DNA of 64,000 bases, taken from assembly GCF_041429795.1 (NCBI RefSeq), contig NZ_CP163424.1:1800001-1864000 (forward strand), read 5' to 3'. The stretch is from Algimonas porphyrae. Lineage in GTDB: Bacteria; Pseudomonadota; Alphaproteobacteria; Caulobacterales; Maricaulaceae. The notes beneath the pieces are model-generated. The model had not been told where the DNA came from, did no database searches, and saw nothing but the letters and a program-made list of their open reading frames with translations. Position numbers and translations under genes: made by a program. Positions 17,106 through 27,339 of this stretch are shown in pieces; the stretch's first letter is position 1, and each line of letters opens with the position of its first letter.

Positions 17106-17759
17106 TCAGATTATCCTGATCCTGATGGGTTCCAGTCCTTCGATACCGCCTTCGAGGTCATCTCCCGCAACGGCAGGGCCAACACCGTCAGGTGTCCCGG
17201 TAAAGATCAGATCGCCGGGGGCGAGGTCCATATCACTGGCGATCTGGTCGATGATTTCTTCGACCGACCAGATCATGTCGGAGAGACGGCCATGCTGTAC
17301 GATCTCGCCGTTCTTGCGCAGGACGATATGTGCATCGCCGAGTTCGACCTGATCGGCGGGTGTCAACGCCGAACATGGCGCGGAGGAAGCAAAATTCTTC
17401 GCGCGGGACCAGGGACCACCCTTGGATTTGGCAGACGCCTGCAAGTCACGCCGCGTCAGATCGATACCGACGCCGTAACCGAACACACCGTCTGGACCGA
17501 TCGCCGCGATCAGTTCGACTTCGAAATGCATGTCGGACGTGTTAGGCGGATAGGTGATTTCCGACCCGCTCGGCACAATCGCCTCGGCGGCCTTGGTGAA
17601 AACAACAGGTTCAGACCGGGCCGGATCACCGCCCATTTCCTTGATGTGATCGGCGTAGTTGCGACCGATACAATAGATGCGACGAACCGGAAAACGCTGC
17701 TCCGTGCCGACGACGGGCAGAGATACGGGAATGGCGGGCGGGAAAACGAATTCGTGCAT
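17106..17759 (-). CDS. Fumarylacetoacetate hydrolase family protein
   Basis: 217 residues, the size of single-domain FAH enzymes that cleave or decarboxylate beta-keto acids with a divalent metal. The motif [14 protein letters not shown] marks the start of the domain, metal-binding acids are in [11 protein letters not shown] and [24 protein letters not shown], and the end is [14 protein letters not shown]. The start at 17759 (MHEFVFPP) is chosen because upstream residues lack family similarity and the longer frame would overlap the divergent dehalogenase. The substrate is not predictable; such genes are often acylpyruvases or oxaloacetate decarboxylases. Confidence 0.88.
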   Translation of the reverse strand: MHEFVFPPAIPVSLPVVGTEQRFPVRRIYCIGRNYADHIKEMGGDPARSEPVVFTKAAEAIVPSGSEITYPPNTSDMHFEVELIAAIGPDGVFGYGVGIDLTRRDLQASAKSKGGPWSRAKNFASSAPCSALTPADQVELGDAHIVLRKNGEIVQHGRLSDMIWSVEEIIDQIASDMDLAPGDLIFTGTPDGVGPAVAGDDLEGGIEGLEPIRIRII

Positions 17760-17808
17760 TGTGGGCCTCTGTCTGTCTGCTAGCTTATCAAGAGACGAAG
17801 GAGAGATC

Positions 17809-18702
17809 ATGGAAATTCTGCGCACACCGGATGAGAGATTTGAGAATTTGCCGGATTATGCATTTCAGCCGCACTATGCAGAGCTGAAAAGCGGGCTGCG
17901 GCTGCATTATATCGACGAGGGCCCGCGGGATGCCCGCCCTGTTGTGATGATGCATGGCGAACCGAGCTGGTCCTATCTCTATCGGCACATGATTCCGCCG
18001 GTCGCAGATGGAGGCTACCGCGTTATCGCTCCGGATCTGATCGGTTTCGGAAAGTCGGACAAGCCCGCCGCCTTGCAGGATTATAGCTATGACGCGCATG
18101 TGGGTTGGATGCTGGAATGGTTCGACAGTCTGGATCTGACGGGCGTTGTTCTGTTTTGTCAGGACTGGGGCGGGTTAATCGGATTGCGGCTTGTTGCCGC
18201 CCGGCCCGAGCGATTCTCCGCCGTCGTAGCCGGCAATACGATGCTGCCGACCGGTCAGGGAACGCCGAGCGAGGCTTTTCTGCAATGGCAGCAATTCTCG
18301 CAGACCGTCCCTGAATTTCCGACAGGTAAAATTCTTCAGGGGGCGACCGTGCGTGAGCTCAGCGAAGCCGAGGTCGCGGCCTATGACGCGCCTTACCCAA
18401 ATGAGGTCTATAAGGCTGGCGCCCGCATATTCCCCGCCCTGGTACCCACCGCAGAGGATAATCCGGGCGCGGCGGATAACCGCCAGGCTTGGACGGTACT
18501 CTCGCAATGGGAGAAGCCGTTTGTGACATGCTTTTCCGATCAGGACCCTGTCACCAAGGGAGGCGATGCAATCTTCCAGAAGCGCGTTCCAGGGACGAAA
18601 GATCAGCCGCACCGCGTGATTAAAGGTGGCGGGCACTTTCTTCAGGAGGATAAGCCCGACGAACTCGCCGCGCTTATTCTCGATGTGGCCAGCAAGCTCT
18701 GA
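17809..18702 (+). CDS. dhmA: Haloalkane dehalogenase
   Basis: Alpha/beta hydrolase that hydrolyses carbon-halogen bonds to alcohol and halide. 297 residues. The oxyanion segment HGEPSW is at 49-54, the nucleophile is D119 in FCQDWGG with the halide-stabilising W120 next to it, the catalytic acid lies in SDQDPVTKG and the His in [11 protein letters not shown]. This pattern and the length fit subfamily HLD-I. The start has a strong GAAGGAGAG ribosome-binding site. Native substrates of these marine enzymes are mostly unknown, so the gene symbol is tentative. Confidence 0.9.
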   Translation: MEILRTPDERFENLPDYAFQPHYAELKSGLRLHYIDEGPRDARPVVMMHGEPSWSYLYRHMIPPVADGGYRVIAPDLIGFGKSDKPAALQDYSYDAHVGWMLEWFDSLDLTGVVLFCQDWGGLIGLRLVAARPERFSAVVAGNTMLPTGQGTPSEAFLQWQQFSQTVPEFPTGKILQGATVRELSEAEVAAYDAPYPNEVYKAGARIFPALVPTAEDNPGAADNRQAWTVLSQWEKPFVTCFSDQDPVTKGGDAIFQKRVPGTKDQPHRVIKGGGHFLQEDKPDELAALILDVASKL

Positions 18703-19443
18703 CTAGTCGGCGATCGCGTAGCTGAGCGTGACGGTGGCGCGGATCTCGCGCTGTCCCGGGGCGAGCGGCGGGGCCATGTCCATGCTCTCATTGCGGACGG
18801 CAGAGGCACCCATCGCGTAATAAGGTCCCGGAGTGGGGGCCGAGCCCTCGGTCAGCGAGACGAGACGTCCAAGATCGACGCCAGCGGCGGATGCCATGGA
18901 TTGAGCCTTGCGCCGCGCCTTCGTGATGGCCTGCGTTCGGGCCCGATCTTGCGCCGCATCCGTGTTGGTGACGGAAAACTGCACATTGTTGATATTGTTG
19001 ACGCCAGCGCTCAGTAGCGAATTGATCAGACGGCCGACGGAATCAAGATCGCGTGTGGTGATCGCGATCTGATTGCTCGCCTGATACCCGACTAGTTGGG
19101 GTTGTCCGTTGACACGCGTCTCGTAATTATACTGCGGGTTGAGGTTCAGATAGGATGTTGAGACATCATCTTCAGGAACACCGGCCTGCGACAGAGCGCG
19201 GAAGACATTCTGCATCAGTTCGGCATTCAGTCGCATGGCTTCCTGTGCCGTCTTGCCGTTGGTTTGCACGCCGGCTGACACGGTGGCCCGGTCCGGGACC
19301 GTATCCGTCGTCGCAGACGCGGTGACATGAATGACGCCCGGCATTGACTTCGCGCCGTCATGAGCCTTCGCGATTGAAGGCGTGGCGGTGAGAGGAAGAG
19401 CAAAGGCGGCCAGGAAAACGGCGGATGAGATCAGACGGGACAT
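18703..19443 (-). CDS. SIMPL domain (DUF541) periplasmic protein
   Basis: 246 residues with a signal peptide (SSAVFLAAFALPLTATPSIAKA) followed by a SIMPL/DUF541 domain: GVIHVTASATTDTVPDRATVSAGVQT at its start, the TSYLNLNPQYNYETRVNGQPQLVGYQASN middle and a terminal REIRATVTLSYAI strand. Members form large periplasmic or outer-membrane-associated assemblies; function is unresolved. ATG 19443 is chosen because the signal peptide begins there and AAAGG precedes it; the longer frame from 19620 has no homologous features. The stop abuts the dehalogenase stop. Confidence 0.88.
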   Translation of the reverse strand: MSRLISSAVFLAAFALPLTATPSIAKAHDGAKSMPGVIHVTASATTDTVPDRATVSAGVQTNGKTAQEAMRLNAELMQNVFRALSQAGVPEDDVSTSYLNLNPQYNYETRVNGQPQLVGYQASNQIAITTRDLDSVGRLINSLLSAGVNNINNVQFSVTNTDAAQDRARTQAITKARRKAQSMASAAGVDLGRLVSLTEGSAPTPGPYYAMGASAVRNESMDMAPPLAPGQREIRATVTLSYAIAD

Positions 19444-19662
19444 AATGACCTTTCGAAAAGTGGTTGCAGTGGCATAAACGCATGGCGCGGAAAGAGTTTC
19501 CATAAGCATCGTGGATGAGCCTGGGCTGAACACGATGATCATTGCAAATGTGCTGAATGTTGAAAATTCCATCCGTTCGGGGCGAGAATGTGGCAGATAC
19601 TGTTCAAAGCCTTTGGTCACACACGCACCCTAACGGGTCCTTGCCGAAAGATATAAGCGCGC

Positions 19663-21192
19663 ATGAATGACACGCCCCCAGACTGGTCTTCCGAGCTGGA
19701 ACAGAAAGCCCGCCGCGAAAAGATGGCCGAGGCGATGGGTGGGCAGGAGAAGGTCGAGCGTCAGAAGGCCCGCGGGAAACTGACGGCGCGCGAGAGACTG
19801 ACCGCGCTCATTGATGACGACTCGTTTCGAGAAATCGGAAAACTTGCCGGAATGGGTCGCTACGACGATACCGGCAAGCTGATCACATCGTCGCCGTCGA
19901 ACTTCATTTATGGGCAGGCGCAGATCGAAGGACGGTCCGTCGTCGCGTCTGCGGATGATTTTACCGTGCGGGGCGGGGCCTCGGACGCGGCCATCCACCG
20001 GAAGTTCGTTCACGCCGAACAGATGGCGGCTGAATATGGCATCCCGCTTATCCGGATGATTGACGGCACGGGCGGCGGCGGATCGGTCAAGTCGCTCGAA
20101 GATATGGGCTACACCTATGTGCCCATGATCCCGGGTTTCGAAGTGGTCGCCGATAATCTTCAGAACGTCCCTGTCGTGTCGCTAGCGCTCGGTCCCTGTG
20201 CCGGGCTGGGGGCTGTGCGGGTTGTCGCCTCGCATTATTCGGTCATGGTCAAAGGCCTGTCACAGGTGTTTACCGCCGGTCCAGCCATCGTTGCTCCGCT
20301 TGGCGAAGTGCTAGACAAGGAGGGGCTGGGTGGGTCTTCCATTCAGACGCGTAACGGCGTTGTCGACGATGAAGTGGCCGACGAGGCGGAAGCCTTCGCT
20401 CGCGCGCGAGCCTTTCTGTCATTCCTTCCATCATGCGCGGGTGGATCGCTGCCTCGGATCCAATCCGGCGACGACCCCACGCGAAAGGATGAAGAGCTGC
20501 TGTCCATCGTTCCGCGTGACCGGGCTCAAACCTATTCGATGCGCCGCATTGTCCGGTCCGTGATGGATCGCGGCAGTGTGTTCGAGATCGGCCGTAAATG
20601 GGGCCGCGCCGCAATCACGGCGATGGCACGGCTGGATGGCTGGCCCGTGGCCGTCATTGCATCCGATCCGACATTTCTCGGCGGCTCATGGACAGCCGAT
20701 ACGGCGCAGAAGGTCCGTCGCCATGTCGATCTGGCCAGTCGTTTCGGCTTGCCAGTCGTCAATCTCGTCGACAATCCGGGCTTCATGATCGGCTTGGATG
20801 CGGAACGGGCCGGGACCATCCGGCGCGGCGTGGAGACGATGCAGGCCATTTATGCCAGTCAGGTTCCCTGGGCGACGGTGATCGTGCGCAAGGCCTACGG
20901 AGTTGCAGGGGCTGCCATGAGCGACCATACGCGTTTCCAATATCGGGCCGCCTGGCCGAGCGGGGACTGGGGCAGCCTGCCCATCGAAGGCGGCGTCGAA
21001 GTGGCCTATCAGTCCGATCTGGCCAAAAGCGATGATCCGGAGGCGGAACTGGTGCGGATCAAAGCGAAACTGGCGGAAGTCACCTCACCGTTCCGCACAG
21101 CGGAGCGCTACGCCATCGAGGATATTATCGACCCGCGGGAAACCCGTCCGTTCCTGACGAATTTCGTTCGTTTGGCGATGCGCGATCAGTAG
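19663..21192 (+). CDS. Acyl-CoA carboxylase carboxyltransferase (beta) subunit
   Basis: Transfers carboxyl from biotin to an acyl-CoA. 509 residues, the size of propionyl/methylcrotonyl/acetyl-CoA carboxylase beta chains, with KARGKLTARERLTALIDDDSF at the N-terminus, DDFTVRGGASDAAIHRK, RMIDGTGGGGSVKSLEDMG and the second-half motif NLVDNPGFMIGLDAE. No biotin carboxylase or biotin carrier gene is nearby, so the partner is encoded elsewhere and the acyl-CoA specificity is open. It overlaps the convergent OYE-family gene by seven bases. Confidence 0.88.
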   Translation: MNDTPPDWSSELEQKARREKMAEAMGGQEKVERQKARGKLTARERLTALIDDDSFREIGKLAGMGRYDDTGKLITSSPSNFIYGQAQIEGRSVVASADDFTVRGGASDAAIHRKFVHAEQMAAEYGIPLIRMIDGTGGGGSVKSLEDMGYTYVPMIPGFEVVADNLQNVPVVSLALGPCAGLGAVRVVASHYSVMVKGLSQVFTAGPAIVAPLGEVLDKEGLGGSSIQTRNGVVDDEVADEAEAFARARAFLSFLPSCAGGSLPRIQSGDDPTRKDEELLSIVPRDRAQTYSMRRIVRSVMDRGSVFEIGRKWGRAAITAMARLDGWPVAVIASDPTFLGGSWTADTAQKVRRHVDLASRFGLPVVNLVDNPGFMIGLDAERAGTIRRGVETMQAIYASQVPWATVIVRKAYGVAGAAMSDHTRFQYRAAWPSGDWGSLPIEGGVEVAYQSDLAKSDDPEAELVRIKAKLAEVTSPFRTAERYAIEDIIDPRETRPFLTNFVRLAMRDQ

Positions 21193-22289
21193 AGCGTTGC
21201 CAGGGATTCACGGGTGAAGTCCTGCAACTCGTCCTCGCGACCGTCGCGAATCTTCGTCACCCATTCCGGGTCCTGCAGGAGTGCGCGACCGACAGCGACA
21301 AGATCGAAATCACCGCGGTCGAGCATTTCGACCAACCGGTCCAGTGACGCGGGCTTGGAGCTTTCACCCCCGAATGCCGCGACGAATTCGCCGGACAGGC
21401 CGACACTGCCGACCGTGATCGTCGGGAGGCCCGTGAGTTTCTTGGTCCAGCCCGCAAAGTTCAAATCCTCATAACCCTCCTGTTCGGGAAACTCAGGTTC
21501 CCAGAAACGGCGCTGCGAGCAATGGAAGCAATCGACGCCCGCATCGACCATGACTTGAAGGAACGCCGCCAGTTCATGCGGCGTGTGGGCCAGACGCTGC
21601 GTGAAATCCTGCTGTTTCCATTGTGAAATGCGGATGATGATGGGCATTCCGGGCCCGACGGCCTTGCGACATTCCTGAATGATTTCAGCAGCGAACCGGG
21701 CACGCTCTGGCAGGCCGCCACCATAGCGGTCTTCACGCACATTCATGATGTCCCAGAAGAACTGATCGATCAGATAGCCATGCGCGCCGTGGATCTCGAT
21801 CGCATCAAAGCCCAAGTTTTTGGCGTAACCAGCTGATCTGGCATAGCTTTCGACCATTTCGACGACATCGGATTCGCTTGGAGCTTCCGCGACTTTCGAG
21901 CCCGTATGGGTCACGCCGGACGGGCTCTCCGACGGGACATCGGGAAAATGTCCTGTACCGGGTTTGCGCATATAGCCCGTATGCCAGAGCTGCGGGGCGA
22001 TCCGTCCGCCTTCGGCCTTGACGCGCGCGACGACATGTTTCCAGCCATCCAGCGCATCGCCGTAGAAGAAGGGAGCCCCGGCATCATTGCCGGCGGCTTT
22101 CCGGTCGGGATGTGTGCCTTCCGTGATCAACAGACCAACATCGTTGGCGGCCCGGCGTGCGTAATATTCCGCGACATTGTCACCCGGTACGCCATCGACG
22201 GCGAAGCTGCGTGTCATGGGGGCCATGACGATACGGTTGGGGAGCTCGAGCGTGCCGAGCGTGAAAGGCGTAAATAAAGGATTGGTCAT
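21186..22289 (-). CDS. Old Yellow Enzyme family NADH:flavin oxidoreductase
   Basis: FMN-dependent ene-reductase or related enzyme. 367 residues, a single TIM barrel: LELPNRIVMAPMTRSFA at the N-terminus, APQLWHTGYM, the signature EIHGAHGYLIDQFFWDIMNVREDRYGG, and the C-terminal FMN phosphate site GRALLQDPEWVTKI. It lacks the C-terminal iron-sulfur and second flavin domains of DCR-type enzymes. It stands alone; the physiological substrate is not predictable. Confidence 0.9.
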   Translation of the reverse strand: MTNPLFTPFTLGTLELPNRIVMAPMTRSFAVDGVPGDNVAEYYARRAANDVGLLITEGTHPDRKAAGNDAGAPFFYGDALDGWKHVVARVKAEGGRIAPQLWHTGYMRKPGTGHFPDVPSESPSGVTHTGSKVAEAPSESDVVEMVESYARSAGYAKNLGFDAIEIHGAHGYLIDQFFWDIMNVREDRYGGGLPERARFAAEIIQECRKAVGPGMPIIIRISQWKQQDFTQRLAHTPHELAAFLQVMVDAGVDCFHCSQRRFWEPEFPEQEGYEDLNFAGWTKKLTGLPTITVGSVGLSGEFVAAFGGESSKPASLDRLVEMLDRGDFDLVAVGRALLQDPEWVTKIRDGREDELQDFTRESLATLY

Positions 22290-22328
22290 TCGTGCGGCTT
22301 AGCCAGATGGTGCACCGCTCGTAAAGCA

Positions 22329-22361
22329 AAGACCGCCCAACAGGGATGATCTGGCGGTCTT
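22329..22361 (-). terminator. Intrinsic terminator of the 23289-22367 operon
   Basis: AAGACCGCC (22329-22337) pairs with GGCGGTCTT (22353-22361), 9 bp, loop 15 nt. On the minus strand the stem ends in TCTTTGCTTT. It begins six bases after the stop of the winged-helix gene. Confidence 0.7.
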
Positions 22362-22366
22362 CAATT

Positions 22367-22678
22367 TTATGCAGAGCCCAGCAACGCCTTCATCGCATTC
22401 AGATAATCGATCCAGGCATCTCGACCTTCTGGCGTCAGATGGACCAGCGTTTGTGGTCGCTTGCCCTTGAAACCTTTCTCCTGTCGTACGTAGCCGGCCT
22501 GTTCGAGTTTGGTCAAATGGGTCGACAGATTGCCATTGGTCGCCCCTGTTTTATCTCGTAGCTCGGGAAAACTGGCGGGAGAGATTGCCGAGAGATAGGC
22601 CATGACACCAAGCCTCAGACGACCATGGATAACATCATCAATCGCCTCAATGTCGATAGCAGGTTCAGAGCCAGTCAC
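22367..22678 (-). CDS. Small winged-helix transcriptional regulator
   Basis: 103 residues. A winged helix with DVIHGRLRLGVMAYLSAI, a recognition helix in TGATNGNLSTHLTKLEQAGYV and the wing KGFKGKRPQTLVHLTPEGRDAW, the pattern of MarR/ArsR-like HTH_34 proteins. It overlaps the stop of the upstream membrane-protein gene (ATGA), a pairing in which the regulator usually controls its own operon. Two 17-bp AGTTT-N7-AAACT palindromes upstream of the operon are likely operators. Confidence 0.82.
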   Translation of the reverse strand: MTGSEPAIDIEAIDDVIHGRLRLGVMAYLSAISPASFPELRDKTGATNGNLSTHLTKLEQAGYVRQEKGFKGKRPQTLVHLTPEGRDAWIDYLNAMKALLGSA

Positions 22679-23289
22679 GCGGTTTGAGCCTTCCGAATCT
22701 CGATCACAGATGGAATGACACCCGAGATAAAGAGGAGAATCCCGGCAACAAAATACATGTGGGGTTCATGGATTATCATCAAGGTCACGGACGCGGCGCT
22801 GCCGCTCAGGATTGCGGCGAATCTCAGATAACCTTGCCCTGTGAGTTTCGCGAGGACGGCATAGGACAGAGTTGCCAAACTGAACGCCAAGGGCACGATG
22901 ACGTTGAACAGATCGAACGAGTAGTCATTCACGTTTATGGCAACGATGATAGACATGACGACGACGACGATCACGTGGCCACTTGAAACCCATGTCGCTC
23001 GTGATGCCTGATTGGTGAGCGTGCAGGACGCGGACGACATGTTGTTCAGACGTCTAGCCAGGATTGCCGTGATCAGCAGTCCTGTAACTCCGTAGACAAG
23101 CCATACAAGACCGACGAAGTTCGGGTTTAAAGGCGTCCAGCCTGAAATGATCGCACCATGTGCCATGAGGGCGATGGTTGCGAGAATGGTCCATGTGAGC
23201 CCGATTTCGCCGCCTAGCAGGGGGGAGGCCCGACCTTCCTTGGCGATCTGTGCTGCTTGTTCGAGGTTTTCGATAAGGGTCGATGTCAT
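22675..23289 (-). CDS. Hypothetical multi-pass membrane protein
   Basis: 204 residues with about six transmembrane segments (from LTWTILATIALMAHGAII to FVAGILLFISGVIPSVI) and a short cytoplasmic N-terminus. No catalytic motif seen. It is the first gene of a two-gene operon with a small winged-helix regulator, an arrangement common to poorly characterised membrane proteins of this size. Confidence 0.75.
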   Translation of the reverse strand: MTSTLIENLEQAAQIAKEGRASPLLGGEIGLTWTILATIALMAHGAIISGWTPLNPNFVGLVWLVYGVTGLLITAILARRLNNMSSASCTLTNQASRATWVSSGHVIVVVVMSIIVAINVNDYSFDLFNVIVPLAFSLATLSYAVLAKLTGQGYLRFAAILSGSAASVTLMIIHEPHMYFVAGILLFISGVIPSVIEIRKAQTA

Positions 23290-23304
23290 TTCGCGATCCA
23301 GATA

Positions 23305-23321
23305 AGTTTGTAATGCAAACT
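23305..23321. promoter_or_regulatory. Putative operator AGTTT-N7-AAACT, site 1
   Basis: A 17-bp palindrome (AGTTTG, TAATG, CAAACT) 16 bp upstream of the membrane-protein start codon, between the putative promoter and the gene. It shares both half-sites with site 2. Confidence 0.55.
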
Positions 23322-23350
23322 ACAATTGGTGGGGCTTTGTAAAAATGTCA

Positions 23351-23367
23351 AGTTTATATTTCAAACT
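23351..23367. promoter_or_regulatory. Putative operator AGTTT-N7-AAACT, site 2
   Basis: AGTTT at 23351-23355 and AAACT at 23363-23367. On the minus strand it adjoins TTGACA (plus 23346-23351), a consensus -35 hexamer for the 23289 operon. Centre-to-centre distance to site 1 is 46 bp. Confidence 0.55.
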
Positions 23368-23567
23368 GTTTTGATATCCCCTTATTGGTCACGCACAAGA
23401 AATCACTCGCTAAATTGGGACGGAACGGGCTGTTCACACATCAAGCCCGCGCTCACTCCAAGCCAGTTTTCGAGGTGTGAGGTCTATGCGAACGCCGTGC
23501 GATGGTATCTTTGTCGTTCTTTCGCTTCGTGTCATAGGCAGGCAGTCTGAGAGGGATTTTCCGAACT

Positions 23568-25337
23568 ATGCCGAAGCAGGACCTGAAAAGTCGGGCGCAT
23601 CAGTCCATGCGGATCATCTGGGGCGCGCTCGTCGGCTTGGCCACGCTCGGTGGGGTCCTCGGCCTCTATCAGTTTCTGACAGATCAGGACGCCGCGCCGG
23701 ATGATAGCCGTGCGATCATCGCCAGAATGATCGAAAATGGTCAGATTGATGTCGATAAGGCCGACGATCTGCGCGCGCTTATCGATGATACGGATGCCGC
23801 CGATGCCGTACTGGCGTCCGCCTTCGAAGAAGGCTCTACCCGTCAGCTCGAAGCGCTTACCCTGTTGGCGCTGCCGTCCACACAGGCGCAAGGATTGGCG
23901 ATCCTAGAAAGCGAAGCAGAGACAGCGGACGAATATATTCGGCTGTCTCGTCTCGCATTTTCACGCGATACAGACATGGCAGTCGAGGCCGCGCGAAAGG
24001 CCGTATCGCTCGACCCTGGCAATGTGGCCTATCTGGAGATGCTGGCGCGTGCGCAGCTTGAAAACGAAGATTTCGCCCAAGCGCGCCGAACCTCGGCAAC
24101 ACTGGAAACCATCAGCCGGACACCTAAAGAGAAACTCTTCTCCGAAAACCTCAAAGCCGTTCTGGCAATAGAGCGCCTCGATCAGTCACAGCTGGAAAAA
24201 CGCTATGAGGCCCTGAATGCGGCCTTGCAGCGCTATACGGACATGCCGGATTTCGCTCTGCCCGATGAAACGCTCAGTGTCAGTCGCGTCGAAGAGCAGC
24301 CTTATTGGCTGGCCGCTTATGCGGGGGAGCATTTGACCTATCTGTCGATCCGGTCGTCTAACTGGTTGCGAGCGCTCGATGATGCCGTTCGGACGATCGA
24401 CTATTTCGAGGCGCTGGAACCTTACGTATCGGGGCGTACGCTTCAGAATTTGCAAAGACGCGAAGCTGCGATGCATGATGCGCGCGCCAATGCGATGCAT
24501 CGGCTTGATCGCATCGCCAATCATCATGAAGCCCATGAGAAATCGATCGAGCTGTACCGCTCGCTCGCGGAGGCGGGCGATTTGACGGCTTTGCAATCTC
24601 TGCCGAACCGGTTGCAACGGGTTGGTCTGGAATATGCCTGGCTGGGCGAGATGGAAACGGCACTGGCGCGCACGGACGAAGCGGTCCAGAGGCAGACGGC
24701 TCTGATCGAACGCTTTCCGGATGAATGGCAGCACGAGTATATGCTGTTTCTCATGAAGGCGCAGCAATTGCGGCTCTCCGATCGGTCCGAGGACGCCAAT
24801 GCGTTGATCAAGCAGCTCATCGCGCAGACCGAAGCGGACATGCTGGAGAGTGGGTTTGACGTCGCGCGGGTCAATCAGCTTGCAGGAGCGGTTATGACGG
24901 AGATTCGGGAAGCCGAATTGATGAAGCGGGAACGCTCGGCTGTTCTCCCGTTTCATCAGGACATGCTGGATATGATCACAGCCATGGAACGTCGCTTCGG
25001 TGCCTCACCGGACATTCAACGCAGCCGCCTCTCGGCCAAGCTGGCTCTGGCTTACGATCACAATCAGCTTGGCAATACAGATATTGCGGCGGACATTCAC
25101 CGCGAGATCGTCTCGCAATCGGATGCGCTGCCCGATGATGATGAAACACGCGTCAGCTACAAACTCTATAGTCTTCAGCGTCTGGCCTATCTGGCGGATG
25201 ATGGCGAAGTCTACGCCCAACACGGCTTGGACCTGGCAACTGAACTGGATGGACGCGACGCGCTCAGCACGACGAACCAGGCCTACCTGTCTCAGTTTGC
25301 CAGAATTCTGCGCGAAAAAGAGGGCACTGAGGACTAA
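23568..25337 (+). CDS. TPR-like helical repeat protein with N-terminal membrane anchor
   Basis: 589 residues. One transmembrane segment at about 16-37 (IIWGALVGLATLGGVLGLYQFL) anchors a long alpha-helical domain, probably facing the periplasm. Weak TPR units are visible (DTDMAVEAARKAVSLDPGNVAYLEMLARAQLENEDFAQARRT, AYDHNQLGNTDIAADIHREIV). No enzyme motif. Convergent with trpA: the two stop codons overlap in the sequence CTAA. Promoter not recognised; upstream lies the regulated promoter of the opposite-strand operon. Confidence 0.72.
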   Translation: MPKQDLKSRAHQSMRIIWGALVGLATLGGVLGLYQFLTDQDAAPDDSRAIIARMIENGQIDVDKADDLRALIDDTDAADAVLASAFEEGSTRQLEALTLLALPSTQAQGLAILESEAETADEYIRLSRLAFSRDTDMAVEAARKAVSLDPGNVAYLEMLARAQLENEDFAQARRTSATLETISRTPKEKLFSENLKAVLAIERLDQSQLEKRYEALNAALQRYTDMPDFALPDETLSVSRVEEQPYWLAAYAGEHLTYLSIRSSNWLRALDDAVRTIDYFEALEPYVSGRTLQNLQRREAAMHDARANAMHRLDRIANHHEAHEKSIELYRSLAEAGDLTALQSLPNRLQRVGLEYAWLGEMETALARTDEAVQRQTALIERFPDEWQHEYMLFLMKAQQLRLSDRSEDANALIKQLIAQTEADMLESGFDVARVNQLAGAVMTEIREAELMKRERSAVLPFHQDMLDMITAMERRFGASPDIQRSRLSAKLALAYDHNQLGNTDIAADIHREIVSQSDALPDDDETRVSYKLYSLQRLAYLADDGEVYAQHGLDLATELDGRDALSTTNQAYLSQFARILREKEGTED

Positions 25338-26116
25338 CGCGCAGCATGGGTCGCATCGGCCAGCGACCTGACCAGTTCCAACGCTTTCGTTTCGCCGTCC
25401 TCATGAAGTGCCCGGACGATCGCCGACCCGACAACGACACCGTCCGCATCGCGCCCGATTTCGGCAGCGCGGTCCGGCGTCTTGACACCGAAGCCGACGA
25501 TAACGGGAAGGTTGGCCGCATCGCGTACACGTGCCACTTGCTCAGCGACTGACCCACCGCTCTCGAGTGCGCCGCCTGTCACGCCCGTCATGCTGACATA
25601 ATAGACGAAACCGGAACTGCCGGAGACGACAAGGGGGAGACGCGCAGCATCCGTTGTCGGTGTTGCAAGACGGATCAGCGACATATCTCTGGCATCCATG
25701 GCTTGGCGTAGCGGTCCGTCTTCTTCAGGCGGGAGATCGACAATGATGGCACCGTCGACGCCTGCAAGGGATGCTGCATCGGAAAATGCCTCATAGCCCA
25801 TTTGATAGACGGGGTTAGCATAGCCCATCAGAATGATCGGCGTATCTGTGTCCTGAGCCCGAAACGTTTTCGCCATCTCCAGAACGGAGGTGAGCGTGGC
25901 GCCGGCCTTGCGAGCCCTGATGCCGGCCTCTTCAATTACGGGACCATCCGCCATGGGATCGGTGAAGGGAAAGCCAAGCTCAATGATGTCGACGCCAGCA
26001 TCGGGGAGTGCGTTCATCACACGCTGCGATGTCTCAGCGTCCGGGTCGCCACCCATTATGTAGGCGACAAAGGCCGGACGATCCTTCGCGAAGACGGCAT
26101 CGATGCGGGCGCTCAC
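25334..26116 (-). CDS. trpA: Tryptophan synthase alpha subunit
   Basis: Cleaves indole-3-glycerol phosphate to indole, which passes to TrpB. 260 residues from GTG 26116, which overlaps the trpB stop (GTGA). Catalytic acids are in [20 protein letters not shown] (Glu, Asp), and the phosphate-binding loops are [10 protein letters not shown] and VVGSAIV. The loop STTGVTG of other species reads SMTGVTGG here. The longer frame upstream has no family similarity. Confidence 0.95.
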   Translation of the reverse strand: MSARIDAVFAKDRPAFVAYIMGGDPDAETSQRVMNALPDAGVDIIELGFPFTDPMADGPVIEEAGIRARKAGATLTSVLEMAKTFRAQDTDTPIILMGYANPVYQMGYEAFSDAASLAGVDGAIIVDLPPEEDGPLRQAMDARDMSLIRLATPTTDAARLPLVVSGSSGFVYYVSMTGVTGGALESGGSVAEQVARVRDAANLPVIVGFGVKTPDRAAEIGRDADGVVVGSAIVRALHEDGETKALELVRSLADATHAAR

Positions 26117-27339
26117 GCTTCCGTTCCTTCCGCAATGTCCTCGCCGAGCGCATCGGCGATGGTGAAGACATCCTTGTCGCCGCGACCGCACATATTCATG
26201 ATGATGAGCCCGTCGGGTCCTAGCTCTTTTGCGAGATCCAGCGTGCGCGGTATGGCGTGACTAGGTTCCAGCGCGGGCAGGATCCCTTCAAGCTTGGCGC
26301 AGAGTTGAAAATGTTCCAGCGCCTCATCGTCCGTCGCGCTGACATATTCGGCGCGACCGATGTCATGCAGATGGGCGTGTTCGGGACCGATGCCGGGATA
26401 GTCCAGACCCGCCGAAATCGAGTGCGCATCGGCGATCTGTCCGTTCTCATCCTGCAGAAGATAGGTCCTGTTGCCATGCAGAATGCCCGGCTTCCCGCCA
26501 TTGAGTGACGCTGCATGCAGCCCACTTTTCACGCCACGCCCAGCAGCTTCGACACCGATCAGACGAACATCCGTGTCAGGCACGAAAGCATGGAACAGAC
26601 CCATCGCGTTGGAGCCGCCCCCAATGCAGGCCACGACAGCGTCAGGCAGTCGGCCTTCACGCTCCAGCACTTGCGCCCGGGCTTCATGGCCGATCACCGC
26701 CTGGAAATCGCGAACCATGGCCGGATAGGGGTGCGGCCCCGCCACCGTGCCGATGCAGTAGAATGTATCTGAGACATTCGTGACCCAGTCGCGCAACGCC
26801 TCGTTCATCGCGTCCTTGAGTGTCGCCGTGCCGCTATGCACGGCCCGCACTTCCGCACCGAGCAGGCGCATGCGGAAGACATTGGGTTTCTGCCGGACGA
26901 TGTCGGTCGCACCCATATAGACGATGCAGTCAATACCAAGCCGCGCGGCAACCGTAGCAGTCGCAACCCCGTGCTGGCCGGCGCCCGTTTCGGCGATGAT
27001 ACGGCGCTTACCCATGCGCTTGGCGAGGAGGAGTTGGCCGAGACAGTTGTTGATCTTGTGCGCGCCCGTATGGTTCAGTTCATCGCGCTTGAAATAGATG
27101 CGTGCGCCGCCTGCATGATCCGTCAGCCGTTCCGCGAAGTAGAGCGGGGAAGGGCGACCGACATAATGGGTCATGAAATCGTCGAATTCTGCCTGAAAGG
27201 CCGGATCGGCCTTGGCGTCCTCATACGCTTTTTCGAGCGACAGGATCGGCGGCATTAGCGTTTCGGCGACAAACCGACCGCCATAGTCGCCAAAGCGCCC
27301 GCGTTCGTCAGGCCAGCTTTCGTTCATCCCGCTATCCAT
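26113..27339 (-). CDS. trpB: Tryptophan synthase beta subunit
   Basis: PLP enzyme condensing indole and serine. 408 residues; PLP lysine in [11 protein letters not shown], the phosphate loop [10 protein letters not shown], and [12 protein letters not shown] near the C-terminus. ATG 27339 overlaps the trpF stop by eight bases and has AAGGGAATG upstream; an ATG four codons on is possible. Middle gene of trpF-trpB-trpA. No accD or folC follows, unlike in many alphaproteobacteria. Confidence 0.97.
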   Translation of the reverse strand: MDSGMNESWPDERGRFGDYGGRFVAETLMPPILSLEKAYEDAKADPAFQAEFDDFMTHYVGRPSPLYFAERLTDHAGGARIYFKRDELNHTGAHKINNCLGQLLLAKRMGKRRIIAETGAGQHGVATATVAARLGIDCIVYMGATDIVRQKPNVFRMRLLGAEVRAVHSGTATLKDAMNEALRDWVTNVSDTFYCIGTVAGPHPYPAMVRDFQAVIGHEARAQVLEREGRLPDAVVACIGGGSNAMGLFHAFVPDTDVRLIGVEAAGRGVKSGLHAASLNGGKPGILHGNRTYLLQDENGQIADAHSISAGLDYPGIGPEHAHLHDIGRAEYVSATDDEALEHFQLCAKLEGILPALEPSHAIPRTLDLAKELGPDGLIIMNMCGRGDKDVFTIADALGEDIAEGTEA

